Source: Sulfitobacter sp. LCG007
GTDB taxonomy: Bacteria > Pseudomonadota > Alphaproteobacteria > Rhodobacterales > Rhodobacteraceae
DNA: 64,000 bases
NCBI RefSeq assembly: GCF_040801785.1
Contig: NZ_CP161805.1
Span: forward strand, 3,472,001-3,536,000
Direction: 5' to 3'
Below, in pieces: positions 8,029 through 17,953 of this stretch. The position numbers and the translations under genes were made by a program. How positions within the stretch are numbered: the stretch's first letter is position 1; each line of letters begins with the position of its first letter. A model generated the notes under the pieces. The model was given only the letters and a program-made list of their open reading frames with translations. It made no database searches and was not told the DNA's origin.

Positions 8029-9060
8029 TCACTGCGGGACCAGCGCCCAATAGTCGAGATCGAGCAGGACATCCGGCAGATACTTCCCGTCTGCGCCCTT
8101 CAGTTCGAAGGGTTTCCCGCCCCTTGTGGCGACCAGCCGAAGCCGCAGCGCTCCGACACCCGGCGCAGGAGTATCGGCCTTGTCGAGAACCTCCGACCAG
8201 GCTCGGATCGTATCGCCCGCAAGACAGGGATTGGCATGGGCGCCGCCGTTGAGCCCGACGACGATCTGCGCATTCGCAAGCCCGTTGAAGCTGAGTGCGC
8301 GCGCCATCGAGATGACATGACCGCCATAGATCAGCCGTGTCCCGTCCGGACGCGCGGAGCGGTCGAAATGCACCTTCGCGGTATTCTGCCAGAGGCGGGT
8401 GGCCAGCATATGCTCGGCCTCCTCGACGGTCACGCCGTCCACGTGATCGATCGTCTCGCCGATGTCGTAGTCGCCCCAGCGGTGCGGTTCGCCCGCCAGA
8501 TCGAAATCGTAGCCGGTGAAATCGAGCCCGGACGGAATCACCAGATCGGCGGGGTCCAGCGCCTCGGCGAGCTGGGGCACCACGGCTTCCCGGGTCGGCC
8601 CGCCGGCGTCGCGCTTGCGAACCATGACCCATCGCACAAAGTCGATGACCGTCTCCGAGCGCTGGTTCTCGCCCCGGCTGCGGACCCAGACGACACCTGT
8701 CCGCCCGTTCGAGTTCTCCCTCAGCCCGATCACCTTGGAACTGCTCGAGATCGTGTCGCCGGGCCAGACGGGCCGCAGCCAGCGCCCCTGCGCGTAACCG
8801 AGGTTGGCCACGGCGTTCAGGGAGATGTCCGGGACGGTCTTGCCGAAGACGAGGTGGAAGGCCGCGAGATCGTCGACAGGGCTTGCCGCCAGCCCGCAGG
8901 ATCTCGCGAACTCGTCGGACGAGTAAAGCGCATGGCGCGCCGGATAGAGCGCGTGGTAAAGCGCCCGCTCCCCCTGCCCGACCGTGCGGGGCACCGCATG
9001 ACGGATCACCTCTCCAAGCCGGTAATCTTCGAAGAATCGGCCGGGATTGGTCTTCGCCAT
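8029..9060 (-). CDS. mch: Mesaconyl-CoA hydratase (MaoC-like)
   Basis: A 343-residue tandem MaoC-type hydratase. In the ethylmalonyl-CoA pathway Mch reversibly hydrates mesaconyl-C1-CoA to erythro-3-methylmalyl-CoA. The start is MAKTNPGRFFEDYRLGEV, whose ATG overlaps the DUF1737 stop (ATGA); the open frame continues upstream without a homologous start. Two hot-dog segments are visible, with FEDYRLGEVIRHAVPRTV in the first and YDIGETIDHVDGVTVEEAEH plus RLIYGGHVISMARAL in the second. Length and position next to mcl2 and sdh match the Rhodobacter sphaeroides arrangement as I recall it. A general MaoC dehydratase is the alternative. Confidence 0.88.
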   Translation of the reverse strand: MAKTNPGRFFEDYRLGEVIRHAVPRTVGQGERALYHALYPARHALYSSDEFARSCGLAASPVDDLAAFHLVFGKTVPDISLNAVANLGYAQGRWLRPVWPGDTISSSSKVIGLRENSNGRTGVVWVRSRGENQRSETVIDFVRWVMVRKRDAGGPTREAVVPQLAEALDPADLVIPSGLDFTGYDFDLAGEPHRWGDYDIGETIDHVDGVTVEEAEHMLATRLWQNTAKVHFDRSARPDGTRLIYGGHVISMARALSFNGLANAQIVVGLNGGAHANPCLAGDTIRAWSEVLDKADTPAPGVGALRLRLVATRGGKPFELKGADGKYLPDVLLDLDYWALVPQ

Positions 9061-9263
9061 CACTGCTGGCCCAGTTTGACGTCCGGGCTGTATGTCCCCT
9101 CGACCTCCTTCGTGACCGCCTGTCCGCAACGCATGGTGTTGCTGACCGGATCGAAGGTCTGGGTCGGTGACCCGTGAAGGCTCCAGCCCTTGTTCAGCGC
9201 CTCTGTGACCTTGTGGCAAAAGGCGGATGTGTCCTCTTCCGAGAGGAACCTGTAGAGCTTCAT
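9060..9263 (-). CDS. DUF1737 small protein
   Basis: 67 residues with the DUF1737 pattern MKLYRFLSEEDTSAFCHKVTEALNKGWSLHGSPTQTF, a small cytoplasmic protein of unknown function. AGGAG lies seven bases before the ATG. The stop overlaps the mch start, so translation of the two is probably coupled; this pairing with mch suggests a link to that enzyme but nothing in the sequence shows what it does. Confidence 0.82.
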   Translation of the reverse strand: MKLYRFLSEEDTSAFCHKVTEALNKGWSLHGSPTQTFDPVSNTMRCGQAVTKEVEGTYSPDVKLGQQ

Positions 9264-9279
9264 CTGTTGCTCCTGGTTG

Positions 9280-9837
9280 TCAGCCCGGGAAGGGATAATG
9301 CCCGAGCCAGATATGAATGTAGCCGATGACGATCAGCAGAACGACGGTGATCGCCGCCAGGCGGATGTAGGTCGCCGTTCCTGCGGCGGGCGGAGGCGTC
9401 CAGACCGGTTCCGAGCGGTTGATGACGATCACCTCGACCACGGCCCATGCGAGCAGGCCGCCGAAAAGGATGATGGCCGCGAGATCGCCGTTCACGAGCA
9501 GATGGGCAAGGGCCCAGATCTTGACCGCCGTCAGCTGGGGATGGCGGATGCGCGAGGCCGGCCAGGCCTTCGCTCCCTTCGACTGGCTCGACCCGAAGGT
9601 CCAGAGCGCGACCACCATCAGCAGGTTGTTGACGTGTATCATCCAGAGCGGCGGCTCCCAGATCGGCACGAACTCGGCCACGCGGTACCCCCAGATCATC
9701 AGCACGACCGAAAGCAGCAGAGCCAGAGCGACGACTCCGCGCCCGGCATTGCCCATGGCCGCCCGCCGTTCCGGAAACAGGCGCCCGAAAAGGTGGGCGA
9801 ACCACCACAGCAGCAGGCCCAGCAAAAGAATGATCAT
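9280..9837 (-). CDS. nnrU: NnrU-family membrane protein
   Basis: 185 residues with five or six hydrophobic segments. It has the NnrU features WWFAHLFGRLFPERR at the N-terminus, a His-containing helix in MIHVNNLLMVVALWTFG, and SRIRHPQLTAVKIWALAHLLVNGD in the middle. NnrU was first linked to denitrification but occurs widely in non-denitrifiers, and relatives include 15-cis-zeta-carotene isomerase. No denitrification gene is nearby. It starts 3 bp after the mcl2 stop and so belongs to the mcl2-mch transcript. Confidence 0.82.
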   Translation of the reverse strand: MIILLLGLLLWWFAHLFGRLFPERRAAMGNAGRGVVALALLLSVVLMIWGYRVAEFVPIWEPPLWMIHVNNLLMVVALWTFGSSQSKGAKAWPASRIRHPQLTAVKIWALAHLLVNGDLAAIILFGGLLAWAVVEVIVINRSEPVWTPPPAAGTATYIRLAAITVVLLIVIGYIHIWLGHYPFPG

Positions 9838-9840
9838 CGC

Positions 9841-10698
9841 TTATTCCACCCTCATGGCTGCAATTGCTTCGTATCTTGACAGGGTTTCACGCGCGGCTGC
9901 AACGTGAAGGTTCTCCACGATCGCTCCGTCCACCACAGCGACGGCCTGGCCTGTCGCGATGGCGCGATCGAAGGCTTCGATCTGGCGCCGGGCGAGATCC
10001 ACCTCTTCCGGCGTCGGCGCGAAGGCCGCGTTGGCGGCATCGATCTGCGCCGGATGGATCAGCGTCTTGCCGTCGAAGCCCATGTCGCGGCCCTGAGCGC
10101 ATTCGGCGGCGAATCCCTCGATGTCGCGGAAGGCGTTGTAAACTCCGTCCACGATTGCGACTCCGTGCGCCTTCGCGGCGAGCAGGCAGAGACCCAGTCC
10201 CGTCATCAGCGGCATCCGGTCCGGGCGGAACCGGGACTGAAGCTCCTTCGCCAGGTCGTTTGTGCCCATGACCATGCCCTGAAGCGCGGGATGCGCCGCG
10301 ATGGCCGGTGCCGCGAGCATTCCCTGCGGCGTCTCCATCATCGCCCAGATCGGCAGATCGCCGGTGATTTCGGCGAGGTCGTCGAGATCAGCGGGCGCCG
10401 AGACCTTGGGCAACAGCACGGCATCCGCCGCCATTTCAGCGACCGCCCGCGCATCGCCGGCGCACCAGTCGGTCCCCAGCGCGTTGATGCGCACGATCCT
10501 GAGACGTGCACCGTAACCGCCCGCCGCGAGCGCGGCAGCGAGGGATTTGCGCGCGGACGCCTTTTCGTCCGGGGCAACCGCATCCTCGAGGTCGAAGATG
10601 ATCGCATCGGCTGCCAGGGTGCGGGCCTTCTCCAGCGCGCGCGGCTTCGATCCGGGGATGTAGAGGACCGAGCGGAGCGGCCGCGAGAGACGTGGCAT
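9841..10698 (-). CDS. mcl2: (3S)-malyl-CoA thioesterase, CitE/HpcH family
   Basis: 285 residues of the HpcH/HpaI aldolase/citrate-lyase-beta fold. It shows LRSVLYIPGSKPRALEKA, IIFDLEDAVAPDEK (acidic metal site), RINALGTDW, LPKV, MMETPQGML (Glu ligand) and GTNDLAKEL. In Rhodobacter the Mcl2 protein hydrolyses malyl-CoA to malate and CoA and, with Mcl1, completes glyoxylate plus acetyl-CoA to malate in the ethylmalonyl-CoA pathway. The neighbourhood with mch supports Mcl2 over a citrate lyase subunit. It is first in the minus-strand run mcl2-nnrU-DUF1737-mch. A related lyase is the alternative. Confidence 0.83.
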   Translation of the reverse strand: MPRLSRPLRSVLYIPGSKPRALEKARTLAADAIIFDLEDAVAPDEKASARKSLAAALAAGGYGARLRIVRINALGTDWCAGDARAVAEMAADAVLLPKVSAPADLDDLAEITGDLPIWAMMETPQGMLAAPAIAAHPALQGMVMGTNDLAKELQSRFRPDRMPLMTGLGLCLLAAKAHGVAIVDGVYNAFRDIEGFAAECAQGRDMGFDGKTLIHPAQIDAANAAFAPTPEEVDLARRQIEAFDRAIATGQAVAVVDGAIVENLHVAAARETLSRYEAIAAMRVE

Positions 10699-11029
10699 TT
10701 CGGGCTCCTGAGGGGCTGGGCCAGCGGGTTCGGCGGAAAATGGCCACCGGGGTGCCGAAACTTCAAGCGGAAATGGTGCTGCGCGACATCGTGAATCAAA
10801 TGCGATGTTTAAACGCCCGCGTAGTTAACCACTATTTCAACGGTCGGAACGAATTTGTCGCTGTCGGATATCTCAGGGAGGCCGTTTCGGCAGCGCCACT
10901 GAGAACAAGCATACGGATCGGGGATATCGCGGCACTGAACTTGGACCGGGGCCGCCCCGTCATCGCCGCATCGTCGGCATGGACAGATGACAGCGGGCGT
11001 CGCTTCACTCGAATGAAGGCTGAAACGAC
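10699..11029. other. Divergent intergenic region, mcl2 / secreted protein
   Basis: 331 bp separating the start of mcl2 (minus) from the start of the 109-aa secreted protein (plus), so it should carry two promoters. It contains the palindrome GTTTAAAC (10807-10814) and, ten bases on, GTTAAC (10824-10829). On the minus strand a TTGATT with a 17-bp gap to CCATTT is a weak promoter candidate for mcl2. I see no plausible small gene or terminator; the open frames here lack coding features. Confidence 0.45.
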
Positions 11030-11359
11030 ATGACACGTATCTCCAGACTTGTGCACTTCGGCGCACTGACCGCCGCGGCGGCGGTCTTTCTTCTCTCGAC
11101 CCAGCAGCTTGCCGCGCAAAGCCGCAACTGCGCCCCGCGCGAGGCGGTCGTCGACCGGCTTGCCACGGGCTATGGCGAAAGCCGCCAGAGCATGGGCCTG
11201 GGGTCCAACAACGCGGTGGTAGAGGTCTTCGCCTCGGACGAAACCGGCACCTGGACCATCACGGTCACCACGCCGAACGGCCTCACCTGCCTCGTGGCCT
11301 CCGGTCAGTCCTACGAAACCCTGGCCGAGGCCAAGCCGGTCATCGACAAGGACGCCTGA
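11030..11359 (+). CDS. Small secreted protein of unknown function
   Basis: 109 residues with a clear signal peptide (LVHFGALTAAAAVFLLSTQQLAAQ, cleavage after AQA-like LAAQ) and a mature domain of about 80 residues beginning RNCAPREAVVDRLATGYGE, with a second Cys in NGLTCLVASG that could pair with the first. I recall similar short periplasmic proteins annotated as hypothetical in many Rhodobacterales. GAAGG precedes the ATG. It is monocistronic; the inverted repeat after its stop may end the transcript. Confidence 0.75.
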   Translation: MTRISRLVHFGALTAAAAVFLLSTQQLAAQSRNCAPREAVVDRLATGYGESRQSMGLGSNNAVVEVFASDETGTWTITVTTPNGLTCLVASGQSYETLAEAKPVIDKDA

Positions 11360-11380
11360 TCCTGCGCCATCCCGGCCTGC

Positions 11381-11404
11381 GGCCCGCTGCCTGAAAGGCG
11401 GGCC
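11381..11404 (+). terminator. Possible terminator hairpin after the secreted-protein gene
   Basis: GGCCCGC (11381-11387) and GCGGGCC (11398-11404) are perfect 7-base inverted arms around a 10-base loop, 22 bp after the stop. There is no T-run, so an intrinsic terminator is only possible, and it could also serve the convergent TSUP gene. Confidence 0.35.
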
Positions 11405-11483
11405 ACAGGGCGGCCGCGCGATCCGCATGGCGCTTGCCACGGATTGCCCCGCCCGCGCGATGCGGTGCTGGTCAGATGGGCAT

Positions 11484-12239
11484 TCAGGTCAGTCCGTCCC
11501 AGATCAGCTTGGCCCCTGTGACGGCCAGCAGCACGTAGGTGAGACCGAAGAAGGAGCGGTCCGAGATCCTGTGATGTGCCTTGACGCCGATCCATACCCC
11601 CGCGAAGGCGAACGGGGCAAGCAACAGATCCGCGATCATCGTCTGGCGGTCGAATAGGCCGAGCCAGGCATAGGGCAGAAACTTCGTCAGGTTGATCGCC
11701 CAGAAGATCAGCACCGTGGTCGCCTGATACTTCGTCTTTCCCATCTTGCGCGACAGAAGGTAGACTGCGGCCGGCGGCCCTCCGGCATGGCTCACATAGC
11801 TGGTGAAGCCCGCGGCCGTTCCGGCGGCATAGCCCATCCAGTCCGGCAGGCGCTCGCGGGCGATCGGAACCAGGCCTCGCGCCATCGCCATCCGCCATGC
11901 CACGAACAGCAGCGCGATGGCGCCGATCAGCACCCGCAGCACATCGGGCGACGCGACCGAATAGAACGCCGCCCCGAGCGCCACGCCCGGCAGCGCGCCG
12001 ACGATCATCAGCCGCGCGGCCTGAGCGTCCCACTTTCTCCAGTAGGGACGCAGCGTGCTGAAATCCATCATCATCAGCAGCGGAAGCATCAGCCCCAGCG
12101 CAAGACCCGGATCGATCACCAGCGCCAGCAGGCCCGATGCCGCGAAGGCCGCGCCGGACCCGAAGCCGCCCTTCGAAATCCCCGCAAAGAGCACCGCCAG
12201 ACCGGCGACGAGAAAGAACTGCGGGTCCAGAACCAGCAT
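11484..12239 (-). CDS. TSUP-family (TauE/SafE-like) membrane permease
   Basis: 251 residues with about eight hydrophobic helices and the TSUP hallmarks GISKGGFGSGAAFAASG near the N-terminus and AAGFTSYVSHAGGPPAAVYLLSRKM in the second repeat. The family exports or imports sulfite, sulfonates and other small anions. Given the taurine and sulfite genes 26 kb away, sulfite export is conceivable, but nothing in its own context (next to mdh, divergent) supports a particular substrate. Confidence 0.85.
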   Translation of the reverse strand: MLVLDPQFFLVAGLAVLFAGISKGGFGSGAAFAASGLLALVIDPGLALGLMLPLLMMMDFSTLRPYWRKWDAQAARLMIVGALPGVALGAAFYSVASPDVLRVLIGAIALLFVAWRMAMARGLVPIARERLPDWMGYAAGTAAGFTSYVSHAGGPPAAVYLLSRKMGKTKYQATTVLIFWAINLTKFLPYAWLGLFDRQTMIADLLLAPFAFAGVWIGVKAHHRISDRSFFGLTYVLLAVTGAKLIWDGLT

Positions 12240-13413
<1,174 letters not shown>

Positions 13414-13420
13414 TACCAGG

Positions 13421-13454
13421 ACGGCCGGCCGGCGCCGATCGTCGGGCCGGCCGT
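13421..13454 (+). terminator. GC-rich terminator-like hairpin after mdh
   Basis: ACGGCCGGCC (13421-13430) and GGCCGGCCGT (13445-13454) form a perfect 10-bp stem with a 14-base loop, seven bases after the mdh stop. It is followed by ACCTTAC, not a proper U-run, so termination efficiency is uncertain; the stem is strong. Confidence 0.55.
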
Positions 13455-13750
13455 ACCTTACACAAGGCCGCGAGCCTCGCGCAGGCCCGCGCCACGGCCC
13501 GCGCCCGCCAATGCTGTCGCGGCCGCGCGGACCTTACGCACACACCCTACCCCGTGATTTCGTTAAGTTTCTCCTGATGTGACGCTGATTCGCTTAACCT
13601 TTGAGATCTTGTGATCACACCCGCAAATCGCGTGATCACAAAAACGGGATTTTTAGGGGAATTTTGCCGACGCACGAGAAACGCCATGTTGCTGCAACGA
13701 GTGCGGCACTATAGGTGAGCCGACGCAAGCCAACCGGTACGGAGTCTTCG
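13455..13750 (+). promoter_or_regulatory. sucC upstream region
   Basis: Together with the mdh hairpin this fills the 337 bp without genes between mdh and sucC. It holds GTTAAG (13562-13567) facing CTTAAC (13593-13598), the paired GTGATCAC motif, an AAAAACGGGATTTTT dyad just after it, and a candidate -10 TATAGG at 13710-13715 with GTTGC about 17 bases upstream. ACGGAG lies before the sucC ATG. The promoter assignment is tentative. Confidence 0.45.
13611..13639 (+). promoter_or_regulatory. Paired GTGATCAC operator upstream of the suc operon
   Basis: GTGATCAC at 13611-13618 and 13632-13639, with a 13-bp gap, the same spacing as upstream of sdhC. Three of the four copies in the two operators are preceded by T (TGTGATCAC), and the suc copies extend to TTGTGATCACA and CGTGATCACAAA. 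The pair lies about 110 bp before sucC and upstream of the candidate promoter. This suggests one transcription factor binding cooperatively at both TCA operons. Confidence 0.65.
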
Positions 13751-14944
13751 ATGAATATCCACGAATATCAGGCAAAAGCCCTTCTGCGCAGCTACGGCGC
13801 GCCGGTCTCCGACGGTCGGGTGGTTCTGCGGGCGGAAGAAGCGAAGACCGCGGCGGGTGCGCTCGATGGTCCGCTTTGGGTCGTGAAGGCTCAGATCCAC
13901 GCCGGCGGACGGGGCAAGGGCAAGTTCAAGGAACCCGATGCCGGAGAGAAAGGCGGCGTGCGCCTGACCAAGTCGGTCGAGGAAGCCGCGGAGGAAGCCA
14001 AGAAGATGCTCGGCCGGACGCTGGTGACGCACCAGACCGGGCCGGCGGGCAAGCAGGTCAATCGCATCTACATCGAGGACGGCTCGGGCATCGAGACCGA
14101 GATGTATCTCGCGCTTCTGGTCGACCGTCAGACCAGCCGCGTGTCCTTTGTCTGCTCGACCGAGGGCGGCATGGACATCGAGGAGGTCGCCGCGGCGACG
14201 CCTGAAAAGATCCTCAGCTTCTCGGTCGATCCCGCGACGGGGTATCAGCCCTATCATGGCCGGCGTATCGCCTTCTCGCTCGGGCTGGAGGGCAAGCAGG
14301 TCAAGCAATGCGTCGGGCTGATGGCCCTGCTCTACAAGGCCTTCCGCGAGAAGGACATGGAAATGCTCGAGATCAACCCGCTGATCGTGACCGATGCGGG
14401 CGATCTCAAGGTCCTCGACGCGAAGGTGAGCTTCGACGGCAATGCGGTCTACCGTCACCCGGACGTGGCCGAGCTGCGCGACACGACCGAAGAGGATCCC
14501 AAGGAGCTCGAGGCCTCGAAGTACGACCTCAATTACATCGCCCTCGACGGCGAGATCGGCTGCATGGTCAACGGCGCGGGTCTTGCCATGGCGACGATGG
14601 ACATCATCAAGCTCTATGGCGCGGAGCCGGCAAACTTCCTCGACGTCGGCGGCGGCGCGACGAAGGAGAAGGTCACGGAGGCCTTCAAGATCATCACCTC
14701 GGATCCGAACGTGAAGGGCATCCTCGTCAACATCTTCGGCGGAATCATGCGCTGCGACGTGATCGCCGAGGGCGTGGTCGCCGCGGTCAAGGAGGTCGGT
14801 CTCAAGGTTCCGCTCGTGGTGCGTCTCGAAGGCACCAACGTGCAGCAGGGCAAGGACATCATCAACAATTCCGGTCTTGACGTGATCGCCGCCGACGACC
14901 TCAAGGACGGCGCGCAGAAAATCGTCAAGGCAGTCAAGGGGTAA
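13751..14944 (+). CDS. sucC: Succinyl-CoA synthetase beta subunit
   Basis: 397 residues. With SucD it converts succinyl-CoA, ADP (or GDP) and phosphate to succinate, CoA and nucleoside triphosphate. The start [16 protein letters not shown] (ATG at 13751) is the family N-terminus; the frame is open 12 codons earlier but unlikely to be used. ATP-grasp motifs include [28 protein letters not shown] and [11 protein letters not shown], followed by the C-terminal flavodoxin-like domain with [13 protein letters not shown] and [11 protein letters not shown]. It is first in the suc operon but separated from sucD by two sulfotransferase-like genes. Confidence 0.98.
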   Translation: MNIHEYQAKALLRSYGAPVSDGRVVLRAEEAKTAAGALDGPLWVVKAQIHAGGRGKGKFKEPDAGEKGGVRLTKSVEEAAEEAKKMLGRTLVTHQTGPAGKQVNRIYIEDGSGIETEMYLALLVDRQTSRVSFVCSTEGGMDIEEVAAATPEKILSFSVDPATGYQPYHGRRIAFSLGLEGKQVKQCVGLMALLYKAFREKDMEMLEINPLIVTDAGDLKVLDAKVSFDGNAVYRHPDVAELRDTTEEDPKELEASKYDLNYIALDGEIGCMVNGAGLAMATMDIIKLYGAEPANFLDVGGGATKEKVTEAFKIITSDPNVKGILVNIFGGIMRCDVIAEGVVAAVKEVGLKVPLVVRLEGTNVQQGKDIINNSGLDVIAADDLKDGAQKIVKAVKG

Positions 14945-15004
14945 GCGACGGGCAGGCCGGCGTATCCGGCACCGTCGGGGTTACGATCAGGAGCAGAGAA
15001 AGAC

Positions 15005-16117
15005 TTGAAGGCCATCGTTCATATCGGCATGCCCAAGACAGGTTCCACGTCGATCCAGGCCTGGCTGGGCGCGAACCGGGCCGAGCTGTCGCGCCACAAC
15101 CTCGCCTACGACCGGATCAAGCTTGCCGGCTACCGGGCTGGCGCGGCGCATCAGGGCGTCGCCATCGCGCAACACGAGGCGATGGGCGAGCTGATGACAA
15201 ATCTCGGCGTGCGGATCCACTACAATCTCAAGGACAGGGATGCGCAGCGGGAGTTCGTCTCGCGCTACACGGACGCCTTCGCCAAGGTTGTCGCGAAATG
15301 CACCGAAGACACCTTCGTGATCTCCTCGGAATACATCGGAGCGGCAAAGTCGAGTCCGGCGGCCGTCGAGGCGGTGGACGGCTGGCTGGGCCAGTTCTTC
15401 ACCGATATCCGTTACATCGTCTACTTCCGGCGGCAGGAGGACTGGATCGCCAGTTCCTATTCCGAGCGGCTGAAGCGCGGCGCGACGATCACCTTCGATG
15501 AAGTGCTGGAAAGCCATGGTCGCCAGAACTGGTTCCGGAAAGCCAAGCTGTGGAAGAAGTGCGTCGGGGCCGATCGGCTGAACGTGCGTCTGCTCGAGCC
15601 CGATTTCCTCGAGAACGGCAACCTCATCGACGATTTCGCACGACAGCTCGGGATCAGTTCGCTGGACGGGATGAACGAAGCGCCGCGGCTGAACGAAAGC
15701 CTGTCGGGTCCCGCGGCCGTGATCCTTCGGCGTCTCAATGCCGAAATTCCGCATACGGTCGACGACGGCAACCGTATCAATCCGACGAAGGCCAATCTGC
15801 GCAACCTGCTCATGCAACAGAAGCTGGGGTTGCCGAAGATCGCGCTCAGCGCCGAACAGGTCGCGCAGATCCGCGAGCTGAACGCCGACACGAACGAGCG
15901 GCTGTTGAAGGAATTCTTTCCCGGGCGCGACCAGCTGTTCCCGGAACGCAGCGCGCGGTCGGTCGAGGAAATGACCTCGGACGATATCGCGACATCGGCG
16001 GTGGACATGGCGCTCAGGCTGATGGCGCAACGGGGCGAAAGGACTGGCAAGCCGGTCGCCGACAATGACAACATGTCGCGCCTGAAGCGCTATATCGTGA
16101 AGCAGCTGAGCAACTGA
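15005..16117 (+). CDS. Sulfotransferase-like protein 1, between sucC and sucD (TTG start)
   Basis: 370 residues starting at TTG (15005), with AGGAG about eleven bases upstream. The N-terminal [13 protein letters not shown] is a 5'-phosphosulfate-binding loop of the PAPS sulfotransferase type, and [13 protein letters not shown] at about residue 140 resembles the 3'-phosphate-binding segment. The fold is that of bacterial sulfotransferases acting on carbohydrates, lipids or other hydroxyls; the acceptor cannot be told. There is no signal peptide. It lies 60 bp after sucC on the same strand with no terminator seen between, so it is probably co-transcribed with the TCA genes. A P-loop protein with another role is possible. 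Confidence 0.82.
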   Translation: MKAIVHIGMPKTGSTSIQAWLGANRAELSRHNLAYDRIKLAGYRAGAAHQGVAIAQHEAMGELMTNLGVRIHYNLKDRDAQREFVSRYTDAFAKVVAKCTEDTFVISSEYIGAAKSSPAAVEAVDGWLGQFFTDIRYIVYFRRQEDWIASSYSERLKRGATITFDEVLESHGRQNWFRKAKLWKKCVGADRLNVRLLEPDFLENGNLIDDFARQLGISSLDGMNEAPRLNESLSGPAAVILRRLNAEIPHTVDDGNRINPTKANLRNLLMQQKLGLPKIALSAEQVAQIRELNADTNERLLKEFFPGRDQLFPERSARSVEEMTSDDIATSAVDMALRLMAQRGERTGKPVADNDNMSRLKRYIVKQLSN

Positions 16118-16202
16118 ATGCGCGACAGCAAGACATATCCCTGCCCCGGCGGCCCGCAAGGCGGCAAGAGCGCGGCGTTCACAGGCTTGGAAGGAGGTCG
16201 AC

Positions 16203-16931
16203 ATGGCTTTCCTGAATGAGCGGATCGGTGTCGCCTATTACCCGATACCGAAAGTCGCCTGCTCGACGCTCAAGGGCGTGATGTACGAGCTCGAGACGGG
16301 CAGGAAATGGAAACGCACGCCAGAGCTTGCCGAGCGTGGTATCCGGACCCTGCACCACTATCACAAGTCCCGCCGCTTCGATCCGAGCGACATGGCGGAT
16401 CCTGCCGACTTCTGGAAGTTCGCCGTTCTGCGGGATCCCGCTTCCCGCATCCTGTCCGCCTATGCCTCGAAGGTTCACAAGAAGAACTCGGTCGAACTGG
16501 CGAAGGAGAAGCACGCGAGCGGGGCCGGAATGCTGAAGCGCATCGGCATGTTCGTGAAGGGCGGCGCCAAGGGCGTCATGTCCCTGCCGTCTCATCCCTC
16601 GCCGGATGAGTTCGTTTTCAACATCGGCGCCTATCGCAAGCACGTCGAGGTCATCCGCACGCACACGCGCCCCGCCAGATACTATCTCGGCAAGGATCTC
16701 GGTTTCTTCGACAGGCTGTTTCGCCTGTCCGAAATGGACGACCTTCAGGAAGAGCTGTCGAGGCGCGCCGGCAGACGGGTCAATATCCCGAAGAAGAACG
16801 CCATCCCGGACGAGCACAAGGTTGGCATCGACGATCTGTCACGTCCGGCATTCGAACATCTCATGGAGCAGCTCGATTCGGAATACGAGCTGCTGTCCGC
16901 ATACTTTCCGCGACCGTCGCAGTCGAAATGA
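16203..16931 (+). CDS. Sulfotransferase-like protein 2 (Sulfotransfer_2 type), between sucC and sucD
   Basis: 242 residues with GGAGG eight bases before the ATG. The motif YPIPKVACSTLKGVMYE is the 5'-phosphosulfate loop of the Sulfotransfer_2 (carbohydrate sulfotransferase) group, and FAVLRDPASRILSAYASKV is the 3'-phosphate motif. YYLGKDLGFFDRLFRLSEMDDL in the second half also fits the family. It has no signal peptide or membrane segment, so it probably acts in the cytoplasm on a carbohydrate or related acceptor, using PAPS. It is not closely similar to the preceding sulfotransferase-like protein, so it is not a recent duplicate of it. Confidence 0.85.
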   Translation: MAFLNERIGVAYYPIPKVACSTLKGVMYELETGRKWKRTPELAERGIRTLHHYHKSRRFDPSDMADPADFWKFAVLRDPASRILSAYASKVHKKNSVELAKEKHASGAGMLKRIGMFVKGGAKGVMSLPSHPSPDEFVFNIGAYRKHVEVIRTHTRPARYYLGKDLGFFDRLFRLSEMDDLQEELSRRAGRRVNIPKKNAIPDEHKVGIDDLSRPAFEHLMEQLDSEYELLSAYFPRPSQSK

Positions 16932-17036
16932 CGCGCCAGCCGGACATATCCACCCACTCCGCGCCGATGATTGGCGCGCGCGGGGTTCGGGACCAACTCT
17001 TGCCTCGCTCGAGGCCGTACACGGAAGGACCTGCTC

Positions 17037-17924
17037 ATGGCCGTACTCGTCGATGAAAACACCAAGGTGATCTGCCAGGGCTTCACCGGCTCGCAGGGAA
17101 CCTTCCATTCCGAACAGGCGATCGCCTACGGCACGAAGATGGTCGGCGGTGTGACCCCCGGAAAGGGCGGCCAGGAACATCTCGGCCTGCCGGTATTCAA
17201 TTCGGTCCACGAGGCCAAGGCGAAGACCGAGGCCAATGCCACCGTGATCTATGTGCCTCCCCCCTTCGCGGCGGATTCGATCCTCGAGGCGATCGACGCC
17301 GAGATGGAGCTGATCGTCTGCATCACCGAGGGCATTCCGGTGCTCGACATGATGGCGGTAAAGCGCGCGCTCGAGGGGTCGGCCTCGCGCCTGATCGGGC
17401 CGAACTGCCCGGGCGTCATCACGCCGGACGCTTGCAAGATCGGCATCATGCCCGGTCACATCCACAAGCGCGGCTCCTGCGGCGTGGTCTCGCGCTCCGG
17501 CACCCTGACCTACGAAGCGGTCAAGCAGACGTCGGACATGGGGCTGGGCCAGTCCTCGGCCGTGGGCATCGGCGGCGACCCGATCAAGGGCACCGAGCAT
17601 ATCGACGTGCTTGAGATGTTCCTCGCCGATCCCGAGACCCAGAGCATCATCATGATCGGCGAGATCGGTGGCTCGGCCGAGGAAGAAGCCGCGCAGTTCC
17701 TGGCCGACGAGAAGAAGAAGGGCCGCTGGAAGCCCACCGCCGGCTTCATCGCCGGGCGCACCGCCCCTCCGGGCCGCCGCATGGGTCACGCGGGCGCCAT
17801 CGTCGCCGGCGGCAAGGGCGACGCGGAAAGCAAGATCGAGGCGATGCGCGCGGCGGGCATCGTGGTCGCGGACAGCCCCGCGACCCTGGGCGAAGCGGTC
17901 AAGGAGGCCATTGCGAAGGGCTGA
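17037..17924 (+). CDS. sucD: Succinyl-CoA synthetase alpha subunit
   Basis: 295 residues, start [18 protein letters not shown] (ATG at 17037, with AAGGAC upstream); an in-frame extension of 22 codons is not family-like. It binds CoA with the Rossmann-type N-terminal domain and carries the phosphorylated His251 in [17 protein letters not shown]. Also visible are [35 protein letters not shown] and [10 protein letters not shown]. It lies 105 bp after the second sulfotransferase-like gene and 29 bp before the DUF805 gene. Confidence 0.98.
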   Translation: MAVLVDENTKVICQGFTGSQGTFHSEQAIAYGTKMVGGVTPGKGGQEHLGLPVFNSVHEAKAKTEANATVIYVPPPFAADSILEAIDAEMELIVCITEGIPVLDMMAVKRALEGSASRLIGPNCPGVITPDACKIGIMPGHIHKRGSCGVVSRSGTLTYEAVKQTSDMGLGQSSAVGIGGDPIKGTEHIDVLEMFLADPETQSIIMIGEIGGSAEEEAAQFLADEKKKGRWKPTAGFIAGRTAPPGRRMGHAGAIVAGGKGDAESKIEAMRAAGIVVADSPATLGEAVKEAIAKG

Positions 17925-17953
17925 GCCGCCAGACGGTTCAAAAAGGACAGGAC

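Noticed and set aside
7261-9177. Long plus-strand frame opposite the DUF1194 and mch genes
   Set aside because: It covers two clear minus-strand genes and lacks motifs; an antisense artefact of high GC.
11484-12239. The TSUP gene as TauE, the sulfite or sulfoacetate exporter of the taurine pathway
   Set aside because: It is 26 kb from the tau genes, next to mdh, and lacks the CTGG boxes. The family is broad, so the name is not supported.
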